Part shown: piece after piece, positions 53,360 through 63,022 of the stretch | How the letters are laid out: every line of letters begins with the position of its first letter | Numbering within the stretch: the first letter of the stretch is position 1 | Source of the DNA: Actinomucor elegans | Taxonomy: Eukaryota > Mucoromycota > Mucoromycetes > Mucorales > Mucoraceae | Direction: 5' to 3' | Assembly (NCBI GenBank): GCA_026027325.1 | Contig: JAMSLZ010000004.1 | Span: 1 to 64,000 of the forward strand | Length of the DNA: 64,000 nucleotides | Made by a program: the position numbers and the translations under genes | Notes under the pieces: generated by a model | Database searches by the model: none | What the model saw: only the letters and a program-made list of their open reading frames with translations | What the model was told of the DNA's origin: nothing

Positions 53360-53368
53360 TTAAAAGTA
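53360..53368 (-). other. Self-primer binding site of U
   Basis: TACTTTTAA on the coding strand, 5 nt after the 5' LTR, pairs over 9 nt with TTAAAAGTA in the LTR (53414-53422 in reverse). Same geometry as in Z and T. Confidence 0.6.
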
Positions 53369-53373
53369 AAAAA

Positions 53374-53881
53374 TGTTGTAAAGGTGGTAGATAAAGATTT
53401 TGGAAGATAGAAATACTTTTAAAACTGTGGATAGTTTTTTATTATAGATCAAGAATTGATTAACTGGTCAAAAGGTGATAAAACGCATCTCTTATATACT
53501 TTTCCTCGATCGGTACTTGATTCTAAATTCATATTACGATTTGCCAGGAACAAGGTTGGACTGCGTATAAAGAAGACCAGGGATAATAACCAAATGAGCG
53601 GACCAAGATTAGCGGCGAGGAGTGTCGGGATCATTATATTCAAAGGTAAAATAGTATTGGATGTAATATTTGGTGTGAGAGATAGTATTTATCAATTAGC
53701 GTCTACTTGCTCAGTGTGATATATAAATAAAGATATTTTAACATAATCAAATACAGTCATTTACATTCTGGTTCTTGGTAATAATGCTTTATACACTTCT
53801 GCAGCTATATGTAAGGATATCTATACGATTTTCTATCTGTACAGTATTCTCTTATTAATATAGTCATGAGCGTTTACAACA
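53374..53881 (-). repeat. 5' LTR of U
   Basis: 508 bp, TGTTGTAAACGC to CCTTTACAACA on the coding strand, matching the 3' LTR by eye. Confidence 0.94.
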
Positions 53882-53900
53882 AATATCAACAAACTTGCCA

Positions 53901-54050
53901 TTAGTTTTTTTTCCAAACTTTATAATCCAAGCCATTATATGTATGTAATCTCTTGTGGAGGGTAATAGATGACATGGAGATGAAGCGAGCTTGATAGCCT
54001 AAATACCTACATTTATCACAGTGGCAATAATAGGAAGTGGTTGATTTCAT
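53901..54050 (-). pseudogene. Stranded first exon of the second Tnp2 gene (zinc finger)
   Basis: A 49-codon frame starts MKSTTSYYCHCDKCRYLGYQ and continues to LHKRLHTYNGLDY. C-x2-C followed by H-x3-H-like spacing matches the N-terminal zinc finger of the intact Tnp2 gene at 8122-8322. It is separated from the rest of its gene by retrotransposon U. The original splice to the next exon is not resolved. Confidence 0.65.
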
Positions 54051-55030
54051 CTTTTTTTTAACTTGAGGCAGAGTTTAATAATAAAAGTAATCAATTAATA
54101 TTGAAGAATATCGCATTTAAATATTTTTCTACACTGATCTGCTGCGTATTTATAGCCTTCGCTTCAATAATCCGCAGCTCTTTTAAAAGCAATTGGAAAC
54201 GATATGATTCGTTCAAACCGCTGGCCTTTTTTTATTTATTTTTAATTCGGAATTTGGTGTACTTTTTTATCTTTGTCATCTATTCTTTTAGTTACAATAA
54301 ACTGCTTTAAAACTCGACATGAATGCAACATTTAAATAGAATTTGGCAACTAAGACTCAAAATTAGTCCAACAACGCTTGAAAAATCCGCAGCCATGTTT
54401 TATATAAAGACGATTTCGGTAAAATCTCGCACTTAATTACTACATCAGCCTCAGAATGAACTCTTAATGAAAAAGAATTTCAAAATTGTAGCCCCAATGC
54501 TTTTGTCTGGTCAAATGCCTTGTACATAAAAGTTGAATTGTAACTAACATGGCAAAAGTACATGCTTTTTAAAAAAAACTCAGTGATGACTATCAACCAT
54601 TTGACATTCATTGAGATGGCATTTATTTTGCACGTTAATTAACCAATTCAAACGCATTTTAAGCAAGACATGTATTCTTCAGTGCTAATTAATACTTGAA
54701 GAATTCTCGATACTTGCTTGACAATGTAATATTTTACAGTAAAACAGTATTATAATAAGGGAATGCAATTGCAACAGCTGTATCATAGTGTCTCTTTTTT
54801 AAAAGCTATATATGAATAGGCTCTTTTGCATATATATCCATGTTCTTAAAGTCCTTGAGGTAATTTATGTTAATTTTTATACCTTGTTTTTTTTCTCAAA
54901 TATTGTATAGCTTGTAGTAATTGTGGCATCTCTATTAAAACTCATTACATTTAATCAGTCATTAGGCTTTTTTCTTTTTGTTTCTCTTTGTTTCTCTTTG
55001 TTTCTCTTTTTTTTTTTCCTCTTTTTTTTC

Positions 55031-55077
<47 letters not shown>

Positions 55078-55734
55078 AAAGCTACATTTTTATACTTATA
55101 CTACACCAACTATATTTCACCAACAAGAATAACTAGTTTATTCACTGTTACAATTATCTATATATACATATATATACTATTATAACTTATTATATTTTAA
55201 TAATTAGTAGTTTGAATAAGCATTAATTATTTAAAAAACGCGCTTTTTTTTTTATGTTTTAAAAAACTTGCAATTCTTTATGAAAATCAGTCTGATCGGA
55301 AAGCGAAAGGTTCACGTAAAAAATTATGCCTGAAATTGATACTTATATAAAAAATGTCAAATATGGCATAAAAATATTGTTTTTTTTATATAAAAACAAT
55401 TGAATACAACCAAAGACAATATTTATTTAAAAAAACAGAATGTTTATAATCAAAGTAACGAATTATATGAAAAAAACAGTTTTCTCAGTTTTGGCAGAAG
55501 CATGTTCGGGGATACTCTCTACTGGCTCAACCCCGAATTTCATGCTGGAATTCAAATTATTTGCAGTGAGAGAACTGATTCTACAGACATCCATTGCAAG
55601 ATACAGAACTGACAGAAATGTCGGGTTCAGAACGAAAGGTATTCCAGAGGTTCAAGCCGCACCCCGGACCAAGCGTAAGTTCAGTCCGATAGTACCTTCT
55701 GGAAGAAGCTCTAAAAGAAATAAGCTCTACAGTA
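54051..55734. other. Gene-poor stretch with a long poly-T tract
   Basis: AT-rich, with a T42 run at 55033-55074 preceded by TTTCTCTTTG repeats. A forward frame at 55440-55742 (MFIIKVTNYMKKTVFSVLAE) runs into the next LTR and has a basic end, but no recognisable domain and no supporting context. I do not call it a gene. Confidence 0.45.
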
Positions 55735-56022
55735 TGTTGTAGACATTTCTAGAGATTTCGAAAGATTACCATCGCGGGATGGCCAAGACATTCAAGAAGA
55801 TTCCAGATCCTCAATGTTATATTTAGAATCAGAATCAACTTCACTTTAGAATAGTATAAATATATGCTCCCTTCTATTAAATAAAAATCATCAACCCTTT
55901 AACTATTATTTACTCTATATCTAAAGCACTCTCCTACTATATTACATAATATAACTACCTTATTAAGTAGTCTGTACTACATCGCTTTTACTCTCGCCGG
56001 AAAACGCAAATACAATTTTACA
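55735..56022 (+). repeat. 5' LTR of a further Ty3/gypsy element
   Basis: TGTTGTAGACATTTC to CAATTTTACA, 288 bp, with TATAAATATA near 55856 and AATAAA near 55880. The assignment rests on the following primer site and Gag gene; no second LTR is in the window. Confidence 0.65.
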
Positions 56023-56023
56023 T

Positions 56024-56040
56024 TGGTAGCATCAGGGTCC
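56024..56040 (+). other. Probable tRNA primer binding site
   Basis: TTGGTAGCATCAGGGTC begins 1-2 nt after the LTR. TGGTAGC complements a tRNA 3' end of the form GCUACCA, as in initiator-methionine tRNAs. This contrasts with the self-primer sites of Z, T and U. Confidence 0.5.
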
Positions 56041-56138
56041 TATAAAGATTTAGGAAACATTATTAAAAAACGATTGTTTCTGTACCTCGAATTTTGAAAA
56101 CTACGTGAATTGAATCTTGATTAAATATCTAACGAGAA

Positions 56139-57035
56139 ATGGCTACCGCTGGATCTATGGACAACATGAATTTGGAAACCCCTAAGAAAACAAACATTGA
56201 CTTGGAAACTTTGGTTGCTCTATTCACAAAAACGTTGAAGGAAACTGGAAACGAAAGAAAAGTGAATGACATTAGGTTGAAGGAACCCGAAACGTACGAT
56301 GGTACTCGAAATGCCTCTACCATCGATAGCTGGATTAAATCAATTGAACGATATGCCGACTTCTATAACCTGGACGATAAAAGAACTGGTCTTTTGGCTC
56401 TCTCGCTACTTCGTGGTCGTGCGGATACTTGGTATAGGTCCATAGAAAAGAATGAGGAAGAAACTCCTGCCAGTTGGCTATATTTAAAACGCGAATTAGT
56501 TGCTTTCTTTCGCCCAGATAACGCGGTACGATTAGCAAGAGATCGTATTGCAAATCTGACCCAAACAGGTGATTTAATGAGTTATATCAATGCCTTCATG
56601 AATTTAAAGTTGGAGATACCTGATATGAGTGAGGCCGAAGCTTTGGATAAGTTTGGTCGTGGCCTTAGCGGTCATGACCTTCGAACCTATGTTCGTCGTA
56701 TCGACCCATTGAACATGAGAGATGCTATTCATGCTGCAATGGCATTTGATAGCGCTCGACAAGAAGGAGATTCTTTAAAGACCATGGCTCCTACTTATAA
56801 CGGGTCTAACACCAAACAACAAGACCTCTTGGATGACCCTATGGAATTAGACGTTATGGACAATCGACGTGGGGGCAAACCTACTCGTGGTGATCTCAGA
56901 ACTGGTGGCCGTCGTGTTGGCTATTCTTTGGGTGGTGGTCGTTCTGGCTTTGCTTTTCGTGGTGGAAATGGCACACGTATAATCACTTGTTTCTTTTGTG
57001 GTAAACAGGGTCACTATAAAGCGGATTGTCGTCAA
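56139..57035 (+). pseudogene. gag: Gag gene of the truncated Ty3 element
   Basis: Starts MATAGSMDNMNLETPKKTNI. A classical retrotransposon Gag domain at about 55-200 (TYDGTRNASTIDSWIKSIER, ADTWYRS) is followed by a Gly/Arg-rich stretch (about 240-280) and a canonical CCHC knuckle, CFFCGKQGHYKADC. Coding stops where the 5' LTR of Z1 begins at 57036, so the pol part is displaced beyond Z1 or lost. It differs in Gag type, knuckle and primer from the other three families, so it is a separate lineage. Confidence 0.88.
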
Positions 57036-57344
57036 TGTTATAGAATAGAGACTATTGTATGAATAATAACTTATTCATTATCAATCTCATCTTTACGGAA
57101 GCACTTATGAGTTGATATGTTTAAGATTCATGTCTCAGATGGATATATATCTAGAACATAGACCTATAACATAACATCTTCTTAAATCCTCTTCACCACA
57201 CTTAGATAGACGATTAGTATAAATAGGTTTAGTTTAGACATAGTTATAGGATCTTCATCTTTATATTCATCTTTGTTAATAAAGCACAGTCTCAAAAAGT
57301 ACTCTTTTTAGTCTTCTTTATTATTTCACTGTGCAAACACAACA
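57036..57344 (+). repeat. 5' LTR of Z1
   Basis: 309 bp. TATAAATA at 57218-57225 is the likely promoter; AATAAA at 57278-57283 is the likely polyadenylation signal. The self-primer complement TCAAAAAGTA lies at 57292-57301. Confidence 0.94.
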
Positions 57345-57347
57345 TTT

Positions 57348-57357
57348 TACTTTTTGA
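57348..57357 (+). other. Self-primer binding site of Z1
   Basis: TACTTTTTGA, 3 nt after the LTR, complements TCAAAAAGTA at 57292-57301. This predicts that the transcript starts at or near 57292. Confidence 0.65.
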
Positions 57358-57380
57358 ATTCACGCTTTATTACACTTACT

Positions 57381-60300
57381 ATGTCTGCTCAAGCCCCTGC
57401 TACTGATTCTGGTGTCTCTACCATGGATGGTGTCATTTCTGGTCCTATTGGTGAAGTCGAACAAGCCTTCTCTGATAATCAATCAACCATTGATTCACCT
57501 CCTGATGATGCCTCGGATGTGGTTCAAGCCTTAACTGATAACTCTAGGATGTTATTCACTCGTTTGGCCACTTTGGTTCGTCAAGACCCTAATTCCACTG
57601 CTGCTAACGAAGCATACTTGGCTTACAAGTCTGCTGAGGAGAAATTGACTCATTTTAAGCAAGCCCAAAACTCCTACCTGAAGATCATGGATGAGTCTTC
57701 ATCCGCTTCTGCTTCGACCTCTAATGTGAATCGTCCTGCCATTGTTCCTTCTGGCTTACCTTTTCTCCAATTGAGAGGTGAACACCAATGGAAACCTAGG
57801 GAAGAGATGTATGACTCTGCCCATGATTTTTGTGTCTGCTTCGAAAAGGTGTTGCGAGCTCACATTCAAGACCTGGATGTCAATTGGGAACGTCTGTTGC
57901 CTATGTGTCTGAACAATGAGCAAAACTCCTGGTTTGAAGAAGCTCTTTTAGCTAAAAGTATCTCTTGGTCTGTTGCTCGTTCTGCTCTTTTGGATCACTT
58001 TGATACACCTTATCGCAAGTTCTTGATAATGGCTAAGGTTGGTTCCATGCGTCAAGAAAAGTATGAGACCAATCGTGAATATGCAAGTCGTTTCCAAAAA
58101 TTGCGTCGTGAAGCCAGTATGGAAGACAATACGCAGCTAGCTGTCACTTTCTTTGTGTCTCTCCGTGAAGAAGTACGTGCTCGGTCTCAACAGGCCATTG
58201 CTTGCCACTTTGGTAAGAAATTGCCTAATTCAATTGGTGAATTGATTGACTTGGTAATTGCTTCTGGTGATGACTCTACTTTCTTGTCCTTGAATGGCAA
58301 ACGTCCCCGAGTGGACTCTGACTCTGGTTTCTTGGACAAGACTGAACCTAGTAAGGCCAATAATAAGGTCAATAAAGGTTTTATTCCGTCTCCTTCTCAT
58401 AAGAATAGCAAGTTTCATGGTCGGGGATCTGGATCTGGTTCTAGTTCTGGTTCCAATAATAAACTCTGCCATTATTGTAAGCGAGTATGGAACTATGGAC
58501 ATCGCTGTAACGAATTTATAGAGGCTAAGAGTCATGTGAACTCTGGTGAACCTCGTTTCCAGCCCATAAGTCGCATGTCTGAGCGAACAAACGCTGGAAA
58601 TATTGATATTAGTGAACAAGTTAATTCGCAGTTAAATCGGTGTGCCTTAGAATGTAAGTATTCATCTAAAAATACAATAACTAAGGATTTCAAAAATATT
58701 AACGATTCTATTACGTTTCCTATTCTCGTCATTAGAAGGAACTACATACCGGAACGTCTGGTGTCTATACTAGATACGGGTGCAAATCATAGCGCTATTA
58801 ATAAAGACGTTGTTAAAAAATTAAACCTACCTATACTTCCTATTTTAAATGATGACATCAAGCATATTAAATTAGCTGACTCTAAATCTACTGTAAAAAG
58901 AATTGGCACTACAGAAGTCACCTTAAGATGCAATAACAAAACACTTACTCGTAAACTGGAAGTTATGGAACTTACAAATAATTACGATTTAAGTATTGGC
59001 ATTGACTTAATGACTTCTTTTGGAATTGGTATAACTGGACTTCCTATAAAGTATGATGAATCCAATTCTGAACATAATAAACTTGACTCCATAAGACGAT
59101 ATAACAATGACAGTGAATTGTTAGAACAAGTCAAACAAGAACTCAATGAGCTTGGCGATAATCCTACTGGAACCACAGAGGAATATGAACAAGCAATGAG
59201 TTATATTCAACCTTTCATAGCAGCAAATGAGGAAAGAACAAAAGGAAAGTTCTGCACTATTCCCGAAAGCGTGGTATACATCAATACACCACCTAACGTA
59301 ACTGCTTATCGTAAGCCATATCCTGTACCAATTACATATCATGAAGTTGTAGATAAGCAAATAAATGAATGGTTGAATGAAGGTTTTATAAAACGTGCTA
59401 CTGGTCATTCTGAATGGAATTGTCCTATAACAGTAGTTCCAAAAACCAATGGTAAAGGCGAAATAACAGGACATCGAGTCTGTCATGATCCTAGACACGT
59501 TAATGCACTATTGCAATCGATTGATCGTATGCCATTACCTATTATCAATGAATTATTTGAAGAGCTTAAAGGCGCATCCATTTACAGTACTTTGGATCTG
59601 AAGTCTGCTTTCAATTCATTATTGCTATATCCTGATCATGCACATAAACTTAATTTCACTTGGCGTGGAATTCAGTATACTCCAATCGGCACTGTGTTTG
59701 GTGTTAAGCATGTATCAAGTGTCATGCAAAGGACAATGAGTATTGCTCTTGAAGGTATGCCATTCGCTAGATGCTTTGTAGATGATGTAGTAATTAAAAG
59801 TAACTCTATCGAGGAACATAAGCATCACTTAAGCCTAGTAATTAATAAATTGACAGAAGTCAATCTTAAACTGCAACCCAAAAAATGTAAGTTTTTCCAG
59901 AATAAGATCAATTTACTAGGTTTCACGATTGCTCCTCGTGGCATATCGATGGATCGTCGCAAGTTGATCAACGTTCTCGAGTTTCCTCGTCCACGTACTG
60001 GCAAAGACATCATGAGATACACTGGATTGATTTCTTATCTGAGATCTTTAATTCCAAAAGTATCCACTTTAATGGCTCCTCTTGATGCATTACGCAATGA
60101 AAAATCACTGGATAAGATCTGGAATATTACACATGAAAATGCTTTTAACAATCTAAAGAAAGCTTTATTAAATGATACAGTGATTTCATATCCTGACTTA
60201 AATCATCCTTTCTGTGTAGCTACGGATGCATCCAACGTAGGAGTAGGTGCTGTCCTTTACCAGATCATAAACGGTGAAATCAAATACCTATCGATGATGG

Positions 60301-62105
60301 CTAAAAGCCTTTCCTCAAGTGAACGCAATTATTCCGCTACTAAACGTGAATTACTGGCTGTTGTGTATGCTTTGCAAAAATTCCATAAATACTTGTGGGG
60401 TAACCATTTCACTCTGTATACGGATCATAAGGCATTAACTTACTTACACACACAAAAAATCGCCAATGCTATGATGATAAATTGGTTAGATATTATATTA
60501 CAATATGATTTTAAAGTCGTTCATTTGCCAGGCATCGACAATATTTTACCTGACACACTATCCAGACTCTTCGAATCTGAGCATCCTGAAAATGAACTGG
60601 GAGGGGATAAAGCACTATATAATAAGAGCGCTACGATCGATAACCTACCCAGTGATGACAGCGGTGAATATATGACACCCGCGGATCCAGAAGAACGCAA
60701 GTTGCTCCTAATGAGAGAACACTTAAAGGGTCATTTTGCTTCTGATGCAATCTATTATGGATTAAAACGTAAAGGCATATACTGGGCTAACCTGAAAAAT
60801 GAAGCTATTGAACTAGTAAAGTCTTGCGTCCAGTGTCAGCAATTTAATATTGTAAAAAAGGGCTACAATCCATTAAGACCCATAACAGCATCATTGCCAG
60901 GTGATAGCTGGGGTATTGATTTAGCTGGACCATTTAAAACATCGATTCAAGGTAACAACTACCTGTTGATAATGGTCGACATAGCTACTCGTTACTGCGT
61001 ATTAAAACCCATTCCTGATAAGTCTTCCTTATCTATTGTCAAAGAATTAGTAAACCTCATGGTAACGTTTGGTATACCTCGAATAATCCAATCTGATAAT
61101 GGAACAGAGTTTGTAAACGAAATGATGTCTTTATTAGCCGAGCATTCTGGTTTCGAGCATAGACTCATAAGTGCATACCATCCAAGGGCAAATGGCGTTA
61201 GTGAACGTTGGGTACAAAGTAGCGTAAATACTATAAAAAAACAAGTGAATGGTATGAATGCTGACTGGGATCTTTATGTTGGACCCACACAATTGTATTT
61301 AAATACTAAATACAATGAAAGAACTAAAACACCACCATTCACTTTAATGTTTGGTAGAAACGCAAATGACTTTGAAGATTTCAGTAAAGAAAAAGATAAC
61401 GCAACGCGAAAGAAAATAAATAATGACCTTCAAGAAAAAGTCAAAATGATGACGGAAATAGTATTTCCTGCCATCTATGAGCGTACCAAACTAGTTACAC
61501 AAAAGCAAAAAGAATCTTTTGACAAAACTCACAAGCTCATTGACATTCCAGTTGGTTCTGAAGTAATGGTCAAAGTGCTTCAAAAGAATAACAAGTTAGA
61601 TCCCAATTATATTGGAACTTATAAAGTACTTAGAATAACCAAAGGCGGATCTTATGTACTACAAAATGAAAAAGGTCAGATAGAACCACGTAACTATCCA
61701 CCTTCATTACTAAAACTTGTTAACGGTGATCCCATCAAATCCAATGATAAATTCTTCGATGTCGAAGCCATCATTGCCCATAAAAAAGTAAATGGCCAAT
61801 ATCTTTATAATGTAAGATGGAAAGACTATACTGAAGAAGATGATACTTGGGAACCCAGTGAGAGTTTTGTTGATCCTAGATTCATTAAAGAATACTGGAA
61901 ACGTATTGGTGTAATACCAGAGGATTTCTCTTGGAAACAAAAGTACAAGAATGATGTTATTAATAAATCTCCAAAATTACTATCAGGCAAACGAGAAATA
62001 CCATCCACTTCTTATAATACTAGTTACCCTAATTCTCAATTAAATATGCATAAAAGCAGCAGTAATTACAAGGTAACAAGTAATAAAAGATTTAGACGGT
62101 ATTAA
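57381..62105 (+). CDS. gag-pol: Z1 Gag-Pol polyprotein with chromodomain (1574 aa), intact
   Basis: The frame is open from 57354, but the ATG at 57381 (MSAQAPATDSGVSTMDG) matches the start of Z2 and lies beyond the primer site, so I use it. Approximate positions, counted from 57354: Gag 130-330; zinc knuckle CHYCKRVWNYGHRC 380; protease LDTGAN 473; reverse transcriptase FVDD 808; RNase H ATDASNVG 957; integrase HHCC 1121-1163 and DDE (IDLAGP 1186, SDNGTEF 1246, NGVSERW 1282); chromodomain 1468-1516 (FDVEAIIAHKK, then YNVRWKDYTEEDDTW, then KEYWKR). A single Gag-Pol frame without stop or shift is typical of Tf1/sushi elements. This is the intact reference for Z2. Confidence 0.95.
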   Translation: MSAQAPATDSGVSTMDGVISGPIGEVEQAFSDNQSTIDSPPDDASDVVQALTDNSRMLFTRLATLVRQDPNSTAANEAYLAYKSAEEKLTHFKQAQNSYLKIMDESSSASASTSNVNRPAIVPSGLPFLQLRGEHQWKPREEMYDSAHDFCVCFEKVLRAHIQDLDVNWERLLPMCLNNEQNSWFEEALLAKSISWSVARSALLDHFDTPYRKFLIMAKVGSMRQEKYETNREYASRFQKLRREASMEDNTQLAVTFFVSLREEVRARSQQAIACHFGKKLPNSIGELIDLVIASGDDSTFLSLNGKRPRVDSDSGFLDKTEPSKANNKVNKGFIPSPSHKNSKFHGRGSGSGSSSGSNNKLCHYCKRVWNYGHRCNEFIEAKSHVNSGEPRFQPISRMSERTNAGNIDISEQVNSQLNRCALECKYSSKNTITKDFKNINDSITFPILVIRRNYIPERLVSILDTGANHSAINKDVVKKLNLPILPILNDDIKHIKLADSKSTVKRIGTTEVTLRCNNKTLTRKLEVMELTNNYDLSIGIDLMTSFGIGITGLPIKYDESNSEHNKLDSIRRYNNDSELLEQVKQELNELGDNPTGTTEEYEQAMSYIQPFIAANEERTKGKFCTIPESVVYINTPPNVTAYRKPYPVPITYHEVVDKQINEWLNEGFIKRATGHSEWNCPITVVPKTNGKGEITGHRVCHDPRHVNALLQSIDRMPLPIINELFEELKGASIYSTLDLKSAFNSLLLYPDHAHKLNFTWRGIQYTPIGTVFGVKHVSSVMQRTMSIALEGMPFARCFVDDVVIKSNSIEEHKHHLSLVINKLTEVNLKLQPKKCKFFQNKINLLGFTIAPRGISMDRRKLINVLEFPRPRTGKDIMRYTGLISYLRSLIPKVSTLMAPLDALRNEKSLDKIWNITHENAFNNLKKALLNDTVISYPDLNHPFCVATDASNVGVGAVLYQIINGEIKYLSMMAKSLSSSERNYSATKRELLAVVYALQKFHKYLWGNHFTLYTDHKALTYLHTQKIANAMMINWLDIILQYDFKVVHLPGIDNILPDTLSRLFESEHPENELGGDKALYNKSATIDNLPSDDSGEYMTPADPEERKLLLMREHLKGHFASDAIYYGLKRKGIYWANLKNEAIELVKSCVQCQQFNIVKKGYNPLRPITASLPGDSWGIDLAGPFKTSIQGNNYLLIMVDIATRYCVLKPIPDKSSLSIVKELVNLMVTFGIPRIIQSDNGTEFVNEMMSLLAEHSGFEHRLISAYHPRANGVSERWVQSSVNTIKKQVNGMNADWDLYVGPTQLYLNTKYNERTKTPPFTLMFGRNANDFEDFSKEKDNATRKKINNDLQEKVKMMTEIVFPAIYERTKLVTQKQKESFDKTHKLIDIPVGSEVMVKVLQKNNKLDPNYIGTYKVLRITKGGSYVLQNEKGQIEPRNYPPSLLKLVNGDPIKSNDKFFDVEAIIAHKKVNGQYLYNVRWKDYTEEDDTWEPSESFVDPRFIKEYWKRIGVIPEDFSWKQKYKNDVINKSPKLLSGKREIPSTSYNTSYPNSQLNMHKSSSNYKVTSNKRFRRY

Positions 62106-62113
62106 TCATACCT

Positions 62114-62125
62114 GGGAGGGGATAA
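62114..62125 (+). other. Polypurine tract of Z1
   Basis: GGGAGGGGATAA lies directly before the 3' LTR (TGTTATAG at 62126), the expected plus-strand primer position. Confidence 0.8.
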
Positions 62126-62379
62126 TGTTATAGAATAGAGACTATTGTATGAATAATAACTTATTCATTATCAATCTCATCTTTACGGAAGCACTTATGA
62201 GTTGATATGTTTAAGATTCATGTCTCAGATGGATATATATCTAGAACATAGACCTATAACATAACATCTTCTTAAATCCTCTTCACCACACTTAGATAGA
62301 CGATTAGTATAAATAGGTTTAGTTTAGACATAGTTATAGGATCTTCATCTTTATATTCATCTTTGTTAATAAAGCACAG
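62126..62379 (+). repeat. 3' LTR of Z1, truncated by insertion
   Basis: Matches the 5' LTR to '...AAAGCACAGT', then sequence changes abruptly to GACGGACATCTTG. Confidence 0.92.
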
Positions 62380-62457
62380 TGACGGACATCTTGTTTCATA
62401 TAAATTTGGTACGTATATTAGGAGAAAGCATAAATATAATATTGCTTTTTCATGCAA
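62380..62457 (-). CDS. ORF A-like frame, left end of the third element
   Basis: MHEKAILYLCFLLIYVPNLY and then ETRC align with the part of ORF A reading MDKKATLYLCLDFLGKLKIL and then SSC. The 'gcataaatataat(a/g)ttgc' DNA is shared as well. The frame runs out of the element into the Z LTR, so it may be truncated. It supports ORF A being a conserved family protein. Confidence 0.4.
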
Positions 62458-62730
62458 AATGGAACAGTTGCCTTCTTGATAATGTTTATTATACTTAATA
62501 ATAATTTTAATTCATGAAAAAAAGTTATAAATTATAAAATATATGGATATATTAAAAAAAAATAGGACATATACAATAGATTTAAAAGATATATTAATTG
62601 TAGATATCCGTCTACTATAACCATAGAGAAATGTTTCTGTTGCTATAAAATTCTGAATTATAAAATCAGCTTAACACTACAATTCTTTTCAAATTATCAA
62701 TTTGTTTGTCATTCCATGAAAATTAAAAAT

Positions 62731-62747
62731 GTTCACAATTTGTGAAC
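62731..62747. other. Palindrome GTTCACAA-T-TTGTGAAC
   Basis: A perfect 8+1+8 inverted repeat upstream of the third transposase gene. It may be a binding site for a dimeric protein such as the transposase or a helper. Confidence 0.55.
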
Positions 62748-62790
62748 TTTTTATATTTTCTATTTCTTTAAAACAATTAGGATTTATTAT

Positions 62791-62809
62791 ATTTTGTGTA
62801 ACACAAAAT
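62791..62809. other. Palindrome ATTTTGTGT-A-ACACAAAAT
   Basis: A perfect 9+1+9 inverted repeat, 44 bp after the previous palindrome and sharing the TTGTG/CACAA core. Confidence 0.55.
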
Positions 62810-63022
62810 ATTTATAAATCTGTCTATTAATAAAAAGTTCAAAAAAAATAATTGATTTTACAATTTTGCTGACTAAGCAAAATATAAAATTAATAAATTT
62901 TAGAATTACTTCAAACTTTTCAAAATAAAAAATGTTTTCTAAAACATAATAATGTATATATTATTATTAATTTTATTTTAAGTTATAAAAAATTGAATTT
63001 ATCTCAATATAAAAAAGAACAA

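Larger units (their letters stand above)
45287..53881 (-). mobile_element. Chromovirus U (Ty3/gypsy), full-length but interrupted
   Basis: 508 bp LTRs at 45287-45794 and 53374-53881, with AATAT duplications at 45282-45286 and 53882-53886. The pol frame is split by the 2,504 bp chromodomain-transposase element at 46698-49201. Without that insert the element would be about 6.1 kb. It lies between the first and second exons of the broken Tnp2 gene. Confidence 0.95.
57036..62379 (+). mobile_element. Chromovirus Z1 (Ty3/gypsy), 3' LTR interrupted
   Basis: 5' LTR 57036-57344, single open gag-pol frame, purine tract, then 254 bp of the 3' LTR before another transposon begins at 62380. The rest of the LTR and the right target duplication must lie beyond the window. 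The left flank is GTCAA. Confidence 0.94.

Noticed and set aside
55440..55742. A 100-codon forward frame with a basic C-terminus before the LTR at 55735
   Set aside because: It runs into the LTR start, has no recognisable domain and no sign of splicing or homologue in the window. Kept only as a note.
56024..56040. Considered whether TGGTAGC marks a tRNA gene
   Set aside because: No cloverleaf or A/B boxes surround it. Its position right after an LTR fits a primer binding site.
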